Positions 25,441 through 34,595 of a DNA stretch of 43,634 bases are shown piece after piece. Source of the DNA: CBDUQI01 sp965369325 (GTDB lineage Bacteria > Pseudomonadota > Gammaproteobacteria > Steroidobacterales > JBCBZW01); assembly GCA_965369325.1 (NCBI GenBank), contig CBDUQI010000020.1, positions 1 to 43,634 of the forward strand, written 5' to 3'. Below the pieces are notes generated by a model that ran no database searches, had not been told where the DNA came from, and saw only the letters and a list, made by a program, of their open reading frames with translations. Every line of letters begins with the position of its first letter. The first letter of the stretch is position 1. The position numbers were made by a program, and so were the translations under genes.

Positions 25441-28400
25441 ATGGGCAGCACGGGCACAAGTGCGCAACCTCAGGCGATGATGCCGCTGACGCAGAGTCAG
25501 TTGCTGATCTGGACCGGGCAGCGTCTGCAGCCTGAGGACCCGCTGTACAGCATGATTTTGGCGTTCCACGTCAGTGGTGCACTTAACCCGACGCTGTTCG
25601 ACACAGCATTCGCACGTTTGGTGGCTAACTGCGACGCCCTGCGGTTGGTGATCGAGGTGGGCGATGAGGCCCCATGCCAGCGAGTGCTTGAGGCCATCGC
25701 GCTGCCCCGGCCGCTGGAGCATGTGGATCTAAGTGCCGCAGCAGACCCGCAAGCCGAGTATGTACATTGGCAGCGGCAACGCAGCCGCCGCCACATCGAT
25801 CCGCAGCAGTGCGTGTTCGACGCGGCGCTGGTGCAACTGGGGCCTGCCGACTGGGTCTGGTACCTTAATACACACCATGTGGCCAGCGACGCCTGGTCGG
25901 TCGCCTTGCTGTATCGTCAGATGCAACATCTGTACGGTCTAGCGCGCGAGGGTCGGTTGGATGAGGCCACCGCGCTGCCGGCGTACGCGGATTACGTGCA
26001 GCACGAACGGCACGCCCGTGAGTCTGGCGCAAATGAAAAATCTGCCGCTTACTGGCGACCGAAGCTGGGTGGTGCGCACAGCCCAACCCACTTTTACCGT
26101 CGTCTTCCCACCGACCGGAGCGGGCGTACCGACCGCTTGGCGCTGCCATTTGGTCGAGCGCGCACACAGGCATTGCGCGCGTTGGCCGAGCACGCGAACT
26201 TTCGCACGTTCACGCCGGATATGTGTTATTTCCAGGCCGTTGCGACGGCACTGATCGCCTATATCCACCGCATTAGTGGGAAGCGCACGATTACCGTGGG
26301 TGCCCCCACGCATAACCGCACCAGCGCGCGCTGGCGGGAAACCCCTGGTTTGTTCATTGAGACGTTCCCGCTTCAGGTGCAAGTGGATCCGCAAGACAGC
26401 TTTGTCTGTCTGTATCGCAAAGTCGCGCACGCGTCTCAACAGATGCTGATGCATGCCGGCGCCGGCACCAGTGGGTTTGAACATATACGCGATTATGATG
26501 TGCTGCTGAACTACATCACCGCCTCGTTCGGTGAGTTTGATGGGTTGCCAATGCGCTCGCAGTGGGTGCACGCGGGCCATGGTGATCGCAACCACCATCT
26601 GCGCATGCAGGTACAGGATTTCGATCGCGCTGATGCCTTTGGCGTGTACTTTGATATGAATGTGGATGTGTTTGTTGGCGAAGATCGCGATCGCGCGCAG
26701 ACGCATTTCTTAAGCGTGTTCGATGCGTTCATCGCGGACCCCGAGCAACCTGTCTGCCAGCCAGCGCTGGAGACAGACGCTGATGCCATGGCGCTGCTCG
26801 CGCAAACGGCCGGGCCACGGGATACCACCTTGACCACCGAGGGGTGTTTGCAGCGATTTGAACAACAGGTGAAAGCCCGCCCGCAGTGCACCGCCCTGAT
26901 CTGCGGCGATGAGCGTTTGGACTATGCAGGGCTCGATGCCCGCGCCAGCCAGCTGAGTCACGCCCTGCGCGAGAACGGCGTTGGCGCCGGTGATCTGGTG
27001 GCGCTGCTGCTGCTGCGATCGGTTGATGCTGTGGTGGCTATGCTTGCGCTGTGGAAGTGCGCAGCGGCGTACCTGCCGCTAGACCCGGCGTATCCGCGTG
27101 AGCGCAACGCGAAGGTGCTGGAGCAATCCGGTGTGAAGTTGGTGATAACCCATGCGGCGAGCGCGTCGAGAATGCCGCAAACACAGGTGCGGGCGTTGCT
27201 GTTGGAGCAGTGCGGGGCGCCTGCGGGGAAATCGACCGCCGACGTTCCAGGGCCTGAGCTGGCGCAGGTGGCATACGTCATCTACACTTCTGGCTCCACC
27301 GGCGCGCCCAAGGGTGTGACGATTAGCCACCGTTCGTTGGCTAACTACATTGCCTGGGCCGGCAAATACTATCTGCGCGGCGAGCGCCTGGATTTTCCGC
27401 TGTTCTCGTCACTAGCGTTTGATCTCACGGTCACTTCGCTGTTCACACCGCTAGCGCACGGCGGCACCATCGTCGTATACCCTGAAAGCGAAGGGCGAGA
27501 GATGCTGATCCAGCGGGTGATCGAAGACAACGCCGTGGATGTCATCAAGTTAACCCCCTCGCATCTGGCGCTGATTCAGGGCATGGATCTGTCGGCCTGC
27601 CGAGTGAAGAAATTTATTGTCGGCGGTGAGGAGCTTAAAACCGAGCTTGCCTACAGCATTGATCGCTGCGCCGGCGGGCGCGTGGAGATCTACAACGAGT
27701 ACGGACCGACCGAGGGTACCGTGGCGTGCATGGTTCATCGCTACGACCCAGCAATGGACACCGATGCTTCCGTACCGATCGGCAAGGTGATCGACAATCT
27801 GGCCGTGTATGTGCTGGACAGTGCCGGTGCCCTGGCGCCGCACGGAACGGTGGGAGAGTTGTACATCGCGGGCGCGGGTGTAGCGCTGGGCTATCGCGGC
27901 CGCGACGATTTATCCGACGAGCGGTTTTTAGATAACCCCTGGCGCGATGGCGAGAAAATGTATCGCACCGGTGACGTGGTGCGTTGGGGGCCGCGACCCG
28001 GTTTGGCGATGGAGTATCTCGCACGTCAGGACCAGCAGGTGAAGGTGCGCGGTGTACGTATCGAAACCGGCGAGATCGAGGCGGCCATGCTGAGGCACCA
28101 GGCGGTGCGCGAGTGCGTGGTAAGCGTGTACGACCGGCGCGCTGAGGACATCGTGTACGCCACCGGCTTCTGCCAGCGCTGCGGCTTGGATGGAAACCAC
28201 CCGGATGCGTTTTTGGACAGCGAGAGCGTATGCCGTATCTGCCGCGTCTACCAGCAGGAAAAAACGAACGCAGGGGCATACTTTCACGACAGTGCCGCCA
28301 TGCAGGGCATCGTTGAGAAAGCCAAACGCGAGGCTGGCGAGCACAATTGCATGATGCTGCTAAGCGGCGGCAAGGACAGTACCTACGCACTTTGTCAACT

Positions 28401-31059
28401 GGTGGAGATGGGCTTGAAGCCGCTGGTGTTCACTCTGGACAACGGGTATATCTCGGATGGCGCCAAGGCCAATATGCGTCGCGTTACAGACAAGCTGGGT
28501 CTGCAACTGGTGGTGGGCAGCACGCCGCATATGAACGACATTTTTGTCGACAGCTTGGCGCGCCAGAGCAATGTCTGCAACGGCTGCTTTAAGACCATCT
28601 ACACGTTGAGTTTGAATCTGGCGTTAGAGCGTGGGATTAAATACATTTTCACGGGCCTCTCGCGTGGGCAAATTTTTGAAACCCGCGTATCGGATATGTT
28701 CCAGCAGCGCGTGTTTGATCCAACCGAGATTGATCGCACGATTATCGAGGCGCGCAAAGTGCTGCATCGGATGGACGATGTGGTGGGTCGCGTACTGGAT
28801 GTGAGCGCGTTTGAGGACGACAAGGTGTTTGAGGACATCGTGTATGTCGACTTTTATCGCTACACCGATGTGACGCTGGATGAGATGCTTGATTACCTGG
28901 CACATCAGGCCCCGTGGATTCGTCCTGACGATACTGGTCGCTCGACCAATTGCCTGATCAACGAGGCGGGTATCTACGTGCATAAAACTGAGCGCGGGTA
29001 TCACAATTATTCACTGCCTTACAGTTGGGATGTGCGTCTGGGCCATAAAGAACGTGACGCTGCGCGAGCCGAGTTGGACGACAACATCGACGTATCCAAC
29101 GTCAATAGGTTGCTTGAGGAGATCGGTTACACCATCAAGCCACACATTCCCGCCGGGGCGCAGGTGACACAACTGGTCGCTTACTATGTCGCCGACGCAC
29201 CGCTTGCCAGTGCGCAATTACGCGACTGGCTACTGGGCAAATTGCCGGGGGAGTTTGTGCCAGTGCATTTCCTGCCGCTCGACGCCCTGCCGCTGACGCC
29301 CAATGGCAAGGTAGATCGCAACGCCTTGCCAAGTCCGGAAGCGCAGCGCCGCGGTGCCCGGGAGGCTTACTTGGCTCCGCGCAACACTGTCGAGCAGATT
29401 CTGTGCGAAGTGTGGCGGGATGTGCTGGCTCTGGAGCAGGTTGGCATCAACGATGATTTTTTCGAACTGGGCGGCGATTCGATTCTCAATATCCAGATCG
29501 TGACGCGTGCCCGCCGTCGTGGGATCAGTCTAAACCCGCAGCAGATTTTTGATCATCCCACGGTGGCCGGCCTGGCCGACTCGGTCGATACCAGCTCGTT
29601 GGTGTTGTCCGAGCAAGGTCCGGTGCAAGGCGCGATGCCCCTGACGCCTATCCAGCAGCGATTCTTCTCCCTGTCACGCAGCCACTATGATGGCTATAGC
29701 CAGTCGGTATTGTTGAGCCTGCCAGAGGGCGCACCCGCCTCTGCCGTGCAAAGCGCGCTGCGTGCGTTGTTACTGCATCACGATGGGTTACGCACCCGTT
29801 TTCATCGCAAAGGTGAGCAGTGGCAGCAGAACATTGTCTCGCCAGATACGCCAAACGCGTTGGATGTGAAACTTGCGAGGTTTGATTGGTCCGCCGCTGA
29901 GCCACAGGCAAAGGAAGTAACGCTGGCGCACATCGAGCAAACGTTGCAGGCCGCGATGGATATTCAAACTGGCAGCCTAGTGCAGGCTGCGTTCATCCGC
30001 CGTGCCGGTCATCCGGACTGGCTGTTGTTGTTTGCTCATCATCTGGTGGTTGATGGTGTGTCGTGGTGGATTCTGCTTGAAGATTTCAGCACGGCGCTGG
30101 ACAAGGCAATGCACGGGCAACCGATGACGTTGCCGCCGAAAACCAGCTCAATGGTGCAGTGGTCCAACGCGCTGGTGCAGTTTGCACAGGCCCCGGCGCG
30201 GGAACAGGAGCTCGCATTCTGGCGCGAATCGCTACGTGCGACGGTGATGAATTTGCCGGTCGACACACAAGCCGCTGGTTTGGCACTGCAGTCCGGACAG
30301 ATCGCACAGGCGACACTGGACGCTGCGCAGACTGCCCGCCTGCTCAAAGATGTGCCCGCTATTGCCCGCGCACAGCTTCCCGAAGTGCTGGGTACGGCGC
30401 TCATCTGCACGCTGAGCGCGTGGAGCGGGCAGCAACAGATGCGTGTTGATATCGAGGCGCATGGCCGCGAAGAGGTGATGCCTGGTCTTGACCTAGTGCG
30501 TACAGTCGGTTGGTTCACGAATATCTATCCAGTCACGTTGGCGCTGGATGCCTCGGCGCAGGACTACCAACGCGCGCTTAACGCAGTGAAAGCGCGGTTG
30601 CGCGCTGTGCCTTCACGCGGCATGGGTTTTGCGACCTCACGTTGGTTGGGGCCGGACGCACAAACACGCAGACACCTAAGTGAGATACCCGCCGCTCAGG
30701 TGTTGTTTAACTATTTGGGCCAATGGGATGCGATGCCACAGGGCGGTAGCGGTGTGTCACTGGCGCGACCCCTGGCCGTACACAACAGCGGCACCGGTGC
30801 GCGCGGCTATTTACTGGAGTTTAATCTGGTCGTGTTCGAGGGCGAGTTAAGTCTAAGCATTGACTACAGTGGCGCACACTACGCACCGGACACCATCCAG
30901 ATGCTTGCTCGCGATTACATGCAGAAGGTGCAGACGCTTATTCGTCACGTGCTGGAAGGCCCCGAGCCCGCGCTCACGACCCAGGACATCCCCGCCGCGC
31001 GGATCGAGCAGTCAGAGCTGGATGATATTCTGGCCGATTTTTCAGACTTGGACGAGTAG
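25441..31059 (+). CDS. NRPS C-A-PCP-E with ATP-pyrophosphatase domain inserted in the adenylation domain
   Basis: A 1872-residue synthetase. Condensation (about 10-440) has HHVASD at 145-150. Adenylation starts near 462: YTSGSTG-A-P-K-G from 615, Y-R-T-G-D, and a8 V-K-V-R-G-V-R-I-E-T-G-E-I-E at 867-880. The fold is then interrupted by residues about 904-1238, resuming at Q-L-V-A-Y-Y-V and ending with a10 lysine 1290 (L-T-P-N-G-K-V-D-R). The carrier has L-G-G-D-S with Ser1347. The epimerisation domain (about 1385-1860) has HHLVVDG at 1533-1539, E-A-H-G-R-E, V-G-W-F-T and F-N-Y-L-G-Q. The pocket, aligned by eye to GrsA, reads D661 L662 T665 K703 I726 G728 E753 V761 A762. That is close to the textbook asparagine code (DLTKLGEVG), so a D-Asn or D-Asn-derived unit is predicted. 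Last gene of the operon. Confidence 0.93.
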   Translation: MGSTGTSAQPQAMMPLTQSQLLIWTGQRLQPEDPLYSMILAFHVSGALNPTLFDTAFARLVANCDALRLVIEVGDEAPCQRVLEAIALPRPLEHVDLSAAADPQAEYVHWQRQRSRRHIDPQQCVFDAALVQLGPADWVWYLNTHHVASDAWSVALLYRQMQHLYGLAREGRLDEATALPAYADYVQHERHARESGANEKSAAYWRPKLGGAHSPTHFYRRLPTDRSGRTDRLALPFGRARTQALRALAEHANFRTFTPDMCYFQAVATALIAYIHRISGKRTITVGAPTHNRTSARWRETPGLFIETFPLQVQVDPQDSFVCLYRKVAHASQQMLMHAGAGTSGFEHIRDYDVLLNYITASFGEFDGLPMRSQWVHAGHGDRNHHLRMQVQDFDRADAFGVYFDMNVDVFVGEDRDRAQTHFLSVFDAFIADPEQPVCQPALETDADAMALLAQTAGPRDTTLTTEGCLQRFEQQVKARPQCTALICGDERLDYAGLDARASQLSHALRENGVGAGDLVALLLLRSVDAVVAMLALWKCAAAYLPLDPAYPRERNAKVLEQSGVKLVITHAASASRMPQTQVRALLLEQCGAPAGKSTADVPGPELAQVAYVIYTSGSTGAPKGVTISHRSLANYIAWAGKYYLRGERLDFPLFSSLAFDLTVTSLFTPLAHGGTIVVYPESEGREMLIQRVIEDNAVDVIKLTPSHLALIQGMDLSACRVKKFIVGGEELKTELAYSIDRCAGGRVEIYNEYGPTEGTVACMVHRYDPAMDTDASVPIGKVIDNLAVYVLDSAGALAPHGTVGELYIAGAGVALGYRGRDDLSDERFLDNPWRDGEKMYRTGDVVRWGPRPGLAMEYLARQDQQVKVRGVRIETGEIEAAMLRHQAVRECVVSVYDRRAEDIVYATGFCQRCGLDGNHPDAFLDSESVCRICRVYQQEKTNAGAYFHDSAAMQGIVEKAKREAGEHNCMMLLSGGKDSTYALCQLVEMGLKPLVFTLDNGYISDGAKANMRRVTDKLGLQLVVGSTPHMNDIFVDSLARQSNVCNGCFKTIYTLSLNLALERGIKYIFTGLSRGQIFETRVSDMFQQRVFDPTEIDRTIIEARKVLHRMDDVVGRVLDVSAFEDDKVFEDIVYVDFYRYTDVTLDEMLDYLAHQAPWIRPDDTGRSTNCLINEAGIYVHKTERGYHNYSLPYSWDVRLGHKERDAARAELDDNIDVSNVNRLLEEIGYTIKPHIPAGAQVTQLVAYYVADAPLASAQLRDWLLGKLPGEFVPVHFLPLDALPLTPNGKVDRNALPSPEAQRRGAREAYLAPRNTVEQILCEVWRDVLALEQVGINDDFFELGGDSILNIQIVTRARRRGISLNPQQIFDHPTVAGLADSVDTSSLVLSEQGPVQGAMPLTPIQQRFFSLSRSHYDGYSQSVLLSLPEGAPASAVQSALRALLLHHDGLRTRFHRKGEQWQQNIVSPDTPNALDVKLARFDWSAAEPQAKEVTLAHIEQTLQAAMDIQTGSLVQAAFIRRAGHPDWLLLFAHHLVVDGVSWWILLEDFSTALDKAMHGQPMTLPPKTSSMVQWSNALVQFAQAPAREQELAFWRESLRATVMNLPVDTQAAGLALQSGQIAQATLDAAQTARLLKDVPAIARAQLPEVLGTALICTLSAWSGQQQMRVDIEAHGREEVMPGLDLVRTVGWFTNIYPVTLALDASAQDYQRALNAVKARLRAVPSRGMGFATSRWLGPDAQTRRHLSEIPAAQVLFNYLGQWDAMPQGGSGVSLARPLAVHNSGTGARGYLLEFNLVVFEGELSLSIDYSGAHYAPDTIQMLARDYMQKVQTLIRHVLEGPEPALTTQDIPAARIEQSELDDILADFSDLDE
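28150..29154 (+). other. inserted ATP-pyrophosphatase (adenine nucleotide alpha-hydrolase) domain within the A domain
   Basis: Residues about 904-1238 of the 25441 protein. They start with a CxxC...CxxC zinc-ribbon-like pair (C911, C914, C931, C934) and then carry the PP-loop S-G-G-K-D-S at 975-980, the pyrophosphate-binding signature of N-type ATP pyrophosphatases. A third pair C-N-G-C (C1046, C1049) and a C-terminal block containing S-T-N-C and S-Y-S-W-D-V-R-L-G-H-K follow. A CxxC pair before SGGKDS is the layout of the WbpG-type sugar amidotransferases, and paired cysteines are also found in tRNA thiolases such as TtcA. Such enzymes adenylate a carbonyl oxygen and replace it with N or S. 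The flanking a8 and a9/a10 motifs are intact, so this is a designed insertion, not a fusion accident. Confidence 0.85.
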
Positions 31060-31101
31060 CTGCAGCATCGGTGCGCTTGTGCATCGCATCTATTGGTAGG
31101 C

Positions 31102-32892
31102 TCAACCAGCTTTCTGGTTGTGCGCAGCTACTGCGGGCGGCGCGGCCGATCGGGTTTGCGCATCGTCGCCACCAGCGCCCACTATCATCACATCCTGACC
31201 GACCAGCCGTACGGTGTTACGCCCACCTTTTTTGGCCGCGTAAAGTGCATGATCCACTTCGGCGCGAAAGTCCCTGGGTGTCTTGTGCCCGGCGGGGGTA
31301 ATCACGCCACCCCCAATACTGATGGTAACGCCGGGTCCTATGGGTGAGTCAGCATGCGGAATCTGCAGCACCTCTACCCGCTGACGACACAACTGCGCGA
31401 TTCCGTGTACCTCGCGTGTGACGGGCAGTAACAGCGCGAACTCTTCACCGCCAATACGTGCGACCAGGTCGCCGGGTCGACGTACACACCCTTCAAGTGC
31501 GCGTGCCACCTCAATCAGGCACGCATCCCCGCGTGGATGGCCATAGTGATCGTTATAGCGCTTGAAGTAATCTACATCCAATAACAACAGCCCTAGCGAG
31601 TGGCCATGGCGCAGGCCGCGGCCCCACTCGGCTTCGAACGCTTCCTCAAAATGTCGCCGGTTGGCAATGCCCGTCAGGGCATCGTTCCGTACCAGGCGGC
31701 TAAGTGCAATATTCGTTTGGTTAAGCTCTTCCGTGCGCAGTTCCACCTGGCCCTGGACAATGCGGGCACGCCGCAGAATCATGCCGATGACCAGCGCCAG
31801 CAATACCGACAGCGCGCTGCCAAAACCGCTTACCAGCAATACCATCGGCCCGCGTCGCGCCTGTACGTACTCGTGAGTTGGGCGCGCTTTCACGGTCCAC
31901 GTACGCCCGCCTACGGGCATAAGGTCCTGCACAGCCGCAGGCAAGTGCGCTAGCGCGATCTGCTCTGGCTGCATGTTGTCGATCAGTAGTTGCTCGATGT
32001 CCGTGCGATCAAACAACGCCAGCGAGAAGCCCTCAACGTTGGTTTGTGCCATCGCAGCGCTCACTAACTGATCAACTCGAAGTGCCAGCAGTACGTAGCC
32101 GACCAGTTGCTGCTCACGCGCCTGCAAGGTGCGAGCCGCACCTTTGTAGACAGGCAGGAAACTCAAGACCCCGGTCGAGCCGGCGCTTTGATTGATTAGG
32201 CCGATGCCGACACTGGAGGAGAGCAGGCCAGTGTGCCCGGCACGATCCAGTGCAGCGCGCCGCACCGGATCCGATGCCATATCGAACCCCAGTGCTCGCT
32301 CATTGCCGAGCAGCGGCTCAATGAAGGTGGCCGGAAAGTAATACGGGCGGGGCGTGGCGGGTACCAGCGTATCGCCCTTGCGTTCGGTGATGCGGAACTG
32401 ACCCACTTCAGCCTGCACTGAGGATTCGACTTCAGCGCGCCGCACATCATCAATCCTGGGCACCCAGGCCAGCGCCTGAATATGCTTGTGTCGGGCAAGC
32501 ACATCCCGGGTGATGCGCTGAAAGTGCTCCGCGGTTACCTCGGCACTGCTGGTGAACAGGGTGCGCAGGGAGTACAGCACCTCAAAGTTGCGTTGAATCT
32601 GCCGATCGATAGAGCCCACTTTGTCGTCAAGGTCGCGGGTGAAGGTGGCGGCGATCTCTTCGGTCTCAACCCTCTTCAGCGCACCAGCCACCCCAAAGGT
32701 AAGCCCCAGACTTACCAGTAAGGTGAGCAGTACGCCTGCAATGGGCGAATAGCGCCGCGGGGCGGCGGGCACCTGCGGTGTGGTATGCCGGTTTGTGGTA
32801 TGCGTATGCACTGGAGTCCGCGTTGCCAATCTGCATTGTCCCGAGGCTATCGATGGTGCGTTGCGCTGACAGCACACGCTGATGATGTTCAT
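31102..32892 (-). CDS. membrane diguanylate cyclase with CHASE sensor domain
   Basis: From the ATG at 32892 the protein has 596 residues; an in-frame GTG at 32949 would add 19, and neither start has a good ribosome binding site. A first membrane helix (about residues 50-72) is followed by a periplasmic CHASE domain (about 80-330, with L-A-W-V-P-R-I, Y-Y-F-P-A-T-F-I-E-P and A-L-G-F-D). A second helix (about 355-380), a short coiled coil and a GGDEF domain complete it. The active site is G-G-E-E-F (near nt 31438-31453), with D-V-D-Y-F-K for metal binding. R-P-G-D five residues before the active site is the RxxD feedback site. It should make c-di-GMP in response to a small periplasmic ligand and be product-inhibited. 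It is convergent with the NRPS operon, and a CAACCAG/CTGGTTG hairpin covers the last codons of this gene. Confidence 0.9.
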   Translation of the reverse strand: MNIISVCCQRNAPSIASGQCRLATRTPVHTHTTNRHTTPQVPAAPRRYSPIAGVLLTLLVSLGLTFGVAGALKRVETEEIAATFTRDLDDKVGSIDRQIQRNFEVLYSLRTLFTSSAEVTAEHFQRITRDVLARHKHIQALAWVPRIDDVRRAEVESSVQAEVGQFRITERKGDTLVPATPRPYYFPATFIEPLLGNERALGFDMASDPVRRAALDRAGHTGLLSSSVGIGLINQSAGSTGVLSFLPVYKGAARTLQAREQQLVGYVLLALRVDQLVSAAMAQTNVEGFSLALFDRTDIEQLLIDNMQPEQIALAHLPAAVQDLMPVGGRTWTVKARPTHEYVQARRGPMVLLVSGFGSALSVLLALVIGMILRRARIVQGQVELRTEELNQTNIALSRLVRNDALTGIANRRHFEEAFEAEWGRGLRHGHSLGLLLLDVDYFKRYNDHYGHPRGDACLIEVARALEGCVRRPGDLVARIGGEEFALLLPVTREVHGIAQLCRQRVEVLQIPHADSPIGPGVTISIGGGVITPAGHKTPRDFRAEVDHALYAAKKGGRNTVRLVGQDVMIVGAGGDDAQTRSAAPPAVAAHNQKAG

Positions 32893-33005
32893 CGGCCATG
32901 CACGGACATTCTGGATGGGGAGTGCGGCATTTTGAGTAGCGGTCGCCACTTGGCTCAGGCGCAGAGCGACCCACGTGCGAATGCCAGTGCGACGGCACTG
33001 CGGAC

Positions 33006-34595
33006 CTAGCGTCTGACGGCGTTCCAGTTCTCGAGTAAATGGTGAGCGGTACGAGCTGCGAGTGCATGCACAGTGAAGGTGGGGTTTACGCCGGCGCTGG
33101 TCGCGAACAGACTGCTTCCAGCCACGATCAGGTTGGGAATGTCGTGTAACTGGCCATAACTGTTGGTCACGGAGCGGGTGCGGTCGGTGCCCATCACCGC
33201 GCCGCCCATGATATGCATGCTCGCTTGCGGTCCGGTCCAGACCTGGCGCGCACCGGCGGCGTCGAAGATCCGCTTACCCTCGGCCAGGCTCGCTTTCCAC
33301 AGGGCAACCGAGGCCGGGTCGGTGGTGTGCGTGACGGTGGCTAACGGGATCCCAAATTTATCCCGATCATCGGCTAAAGTAACTCGATTGTCCTTTAACG
33401 GGAGGTCTTCTACCACCGCAGTCATGGTGCCAAAGTGGTTGACCGCCTGCCGCATGAAGGTATCCAGCTCGGCCCCGAACAGCTCCGCTCGCGTGGGCGC
33501 GATGCCCAGCAGATCGTTGGGTTTGACCGCCTGCGCCACCATCCACTGGTAGCTGCCAAAAGCCCCGCTGCTGGCATGCGTGGTTTTCTCGTAGCTGTCC
33601 TGGTTGACGAGCTGCCCGCCGAACGCTCCCATGTGCGGTTGCGTAGGGGCATCGAACATGCCGTAGATGAGCCCTGCCGCGTGGGAGGTAACGTAGCGGC
33701 CCAGTTGGTCATGAGCATTGCCCAGGCCCAGGGGATGAGCGGCGTTCGCAGAGGCCAATAAAATGCGCGGATTCTGCACGGCAAATGCGGCTAAAACGAT
33801 GATATCTGCCGTCAACGTGCTGCCATTGCCGTCTGCTCCCATCACCTCTACGCCAATCGCGTACTCGCCCGCCGCATCGGTGTGCACGCGTGTGACCGTT
33901 GCGTCGTGGATCAGAACTGCTCCGCTGGCCAATGCCTTCGGCAGGTGAATAGTCATGGGGTTAGCTAGCGCACCGATTGGGCAGCCGGCATCACACCATC
34001 CGTCCCAGAGGCACGGCGGGCGGCCCTGATAGGCTGTGGAGGTAACCGCAAGCGGCAACGGTGCTACGGTGAGGCCCAGCTTCTCGAATCCCCGCGCCAG
34101 AGCTGCACCCTGCGCAAACAGCGGCACTGGCGGCATCGGATACGCCTCACCCGGTGGCCGCCAGATCTCGCGCTGCGCATCGCCCGCGATGCCAGCTTCG
34201 CCCTGTACCTCATCGTACCAGGGGCGCAGATCGTCATAGCCAATGGGCCAGTCCAGGCCGCGTCCGTAAAGGCTGCGCATCTGCAGGTCCTGCGGATGCA
34301 TCCGTGGCCATACGGCATAGTGGTGCATGGCGCTGCCGCCAGTGCCGTAGCCGGCGTTAAAGGCGTGTCCGACCGGGTTGTCACCGGCTTCGATCACGGG
34401 TGCGCCGCCCCACTTAAGCCGTCGCGCCCAGATGGTCGAGCTGATCAGGTCGGTTTGATCGCGAGCAGGTCCGGCCTCCAGAATCAGCACGCGTTTCCCA
34501 CCCTCTGCCAGTCGTGCTGCGATGTGGCTGCCAGCGGCGCCGGAACCCACTACGATCGCATCGTAGTGATCGCGGAACGACTTCATCCCTGCCAT
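33006..34595 (-). CDS. GMC-type FAD oxidoreductase, gluconate-2-dehydrogenase large-subunit-like
   Basis: A 529-residue flavoprotein. The N-terminal Rossmann motif is V-V-G-S-G-A-A-G-S, with the E-A-G strand end for the ribose. The second GMC region G-T-G-G-S-A-M-H-H follows, and the C-terminal block G-V-N-P-T-F-T-V-H-A-L carries the catalytic base region. W-C-D-A-G-C-P-I-G-A is the cysteine-rich stretch typical of the gluconate/sorbosone dehydrogenase branch. The gene overlaps the gamma-subunit-like gene: its second ATG (34586) forms ATGA with that stop, and the ATG at 34595 lies nine bases earlier. The pair probably oxidises an alcohol or sugar acid. A third, cytochrome c subunit is absent, so the electron acceptor is open. 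Confidence 0.88.
   Translation of the reverse strand: MAGMKSFRDHYDAIVVGSGAAGSHIAARLAEGGKRVLILEAGPARDQTDLISSTIWARRLKWGGAPVIEAGDNPVGHAFNAGYGTGGSAMHHYAVWPRMHPQDLQMRSLYGRGLDWPIGYDDLRPWYDEVQGEAGIAGDAQREIWRPPGEAYPMPPVPLFAQGAALARGFEKLGLTVAPLPLAVTSTAYQGRPPCLWDGWCDAGCPIGALANPMTIHLPKALASGAVLIHDATVTRVHTDAAGEYAIGVEVMGADGNGSTLTADIIVLAAFAVQNPRILLASANAAHPLGLGNAHDQLGRYVTSHAAGLIYGMFDAPTQPHMGAFGGQLVNQDSYEKTTHASSGAFGSYQWMVAQAVKPNDLLGIAPTRAELFGAELDTFMRQAVNHFGTMTAVVEDLPLKDNRVTLADDRDKFGIPLATVTHTTDPASVALWKASLAEGKRIFDAAGARQVWTGPQASMHIMGGAVMGTDRTRSVTNSYGQLHDIPNLIVAGSSLFATSAGVNPTFTVHALAARTAHHLLENWNAVRR

Noticed and set aside
27635..28390. 251-codon minus-strand frame inside the large NRPS gene
   Set aside because: Its arginine/proline/cysteine-rich translation is typical of a shadow frame, and it crosses the a8 motif and the PP-loop insert boundary of the real gene.
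31103..31120. Terminator at the CAACCAG/CTGGTTG hairpin after the NRPS operon
   Set aside because: A perfect 7-bp stem, but it lies within the last codons of the convergent cyclase gene and has no T-run, so it is not listed as a separate terminator.
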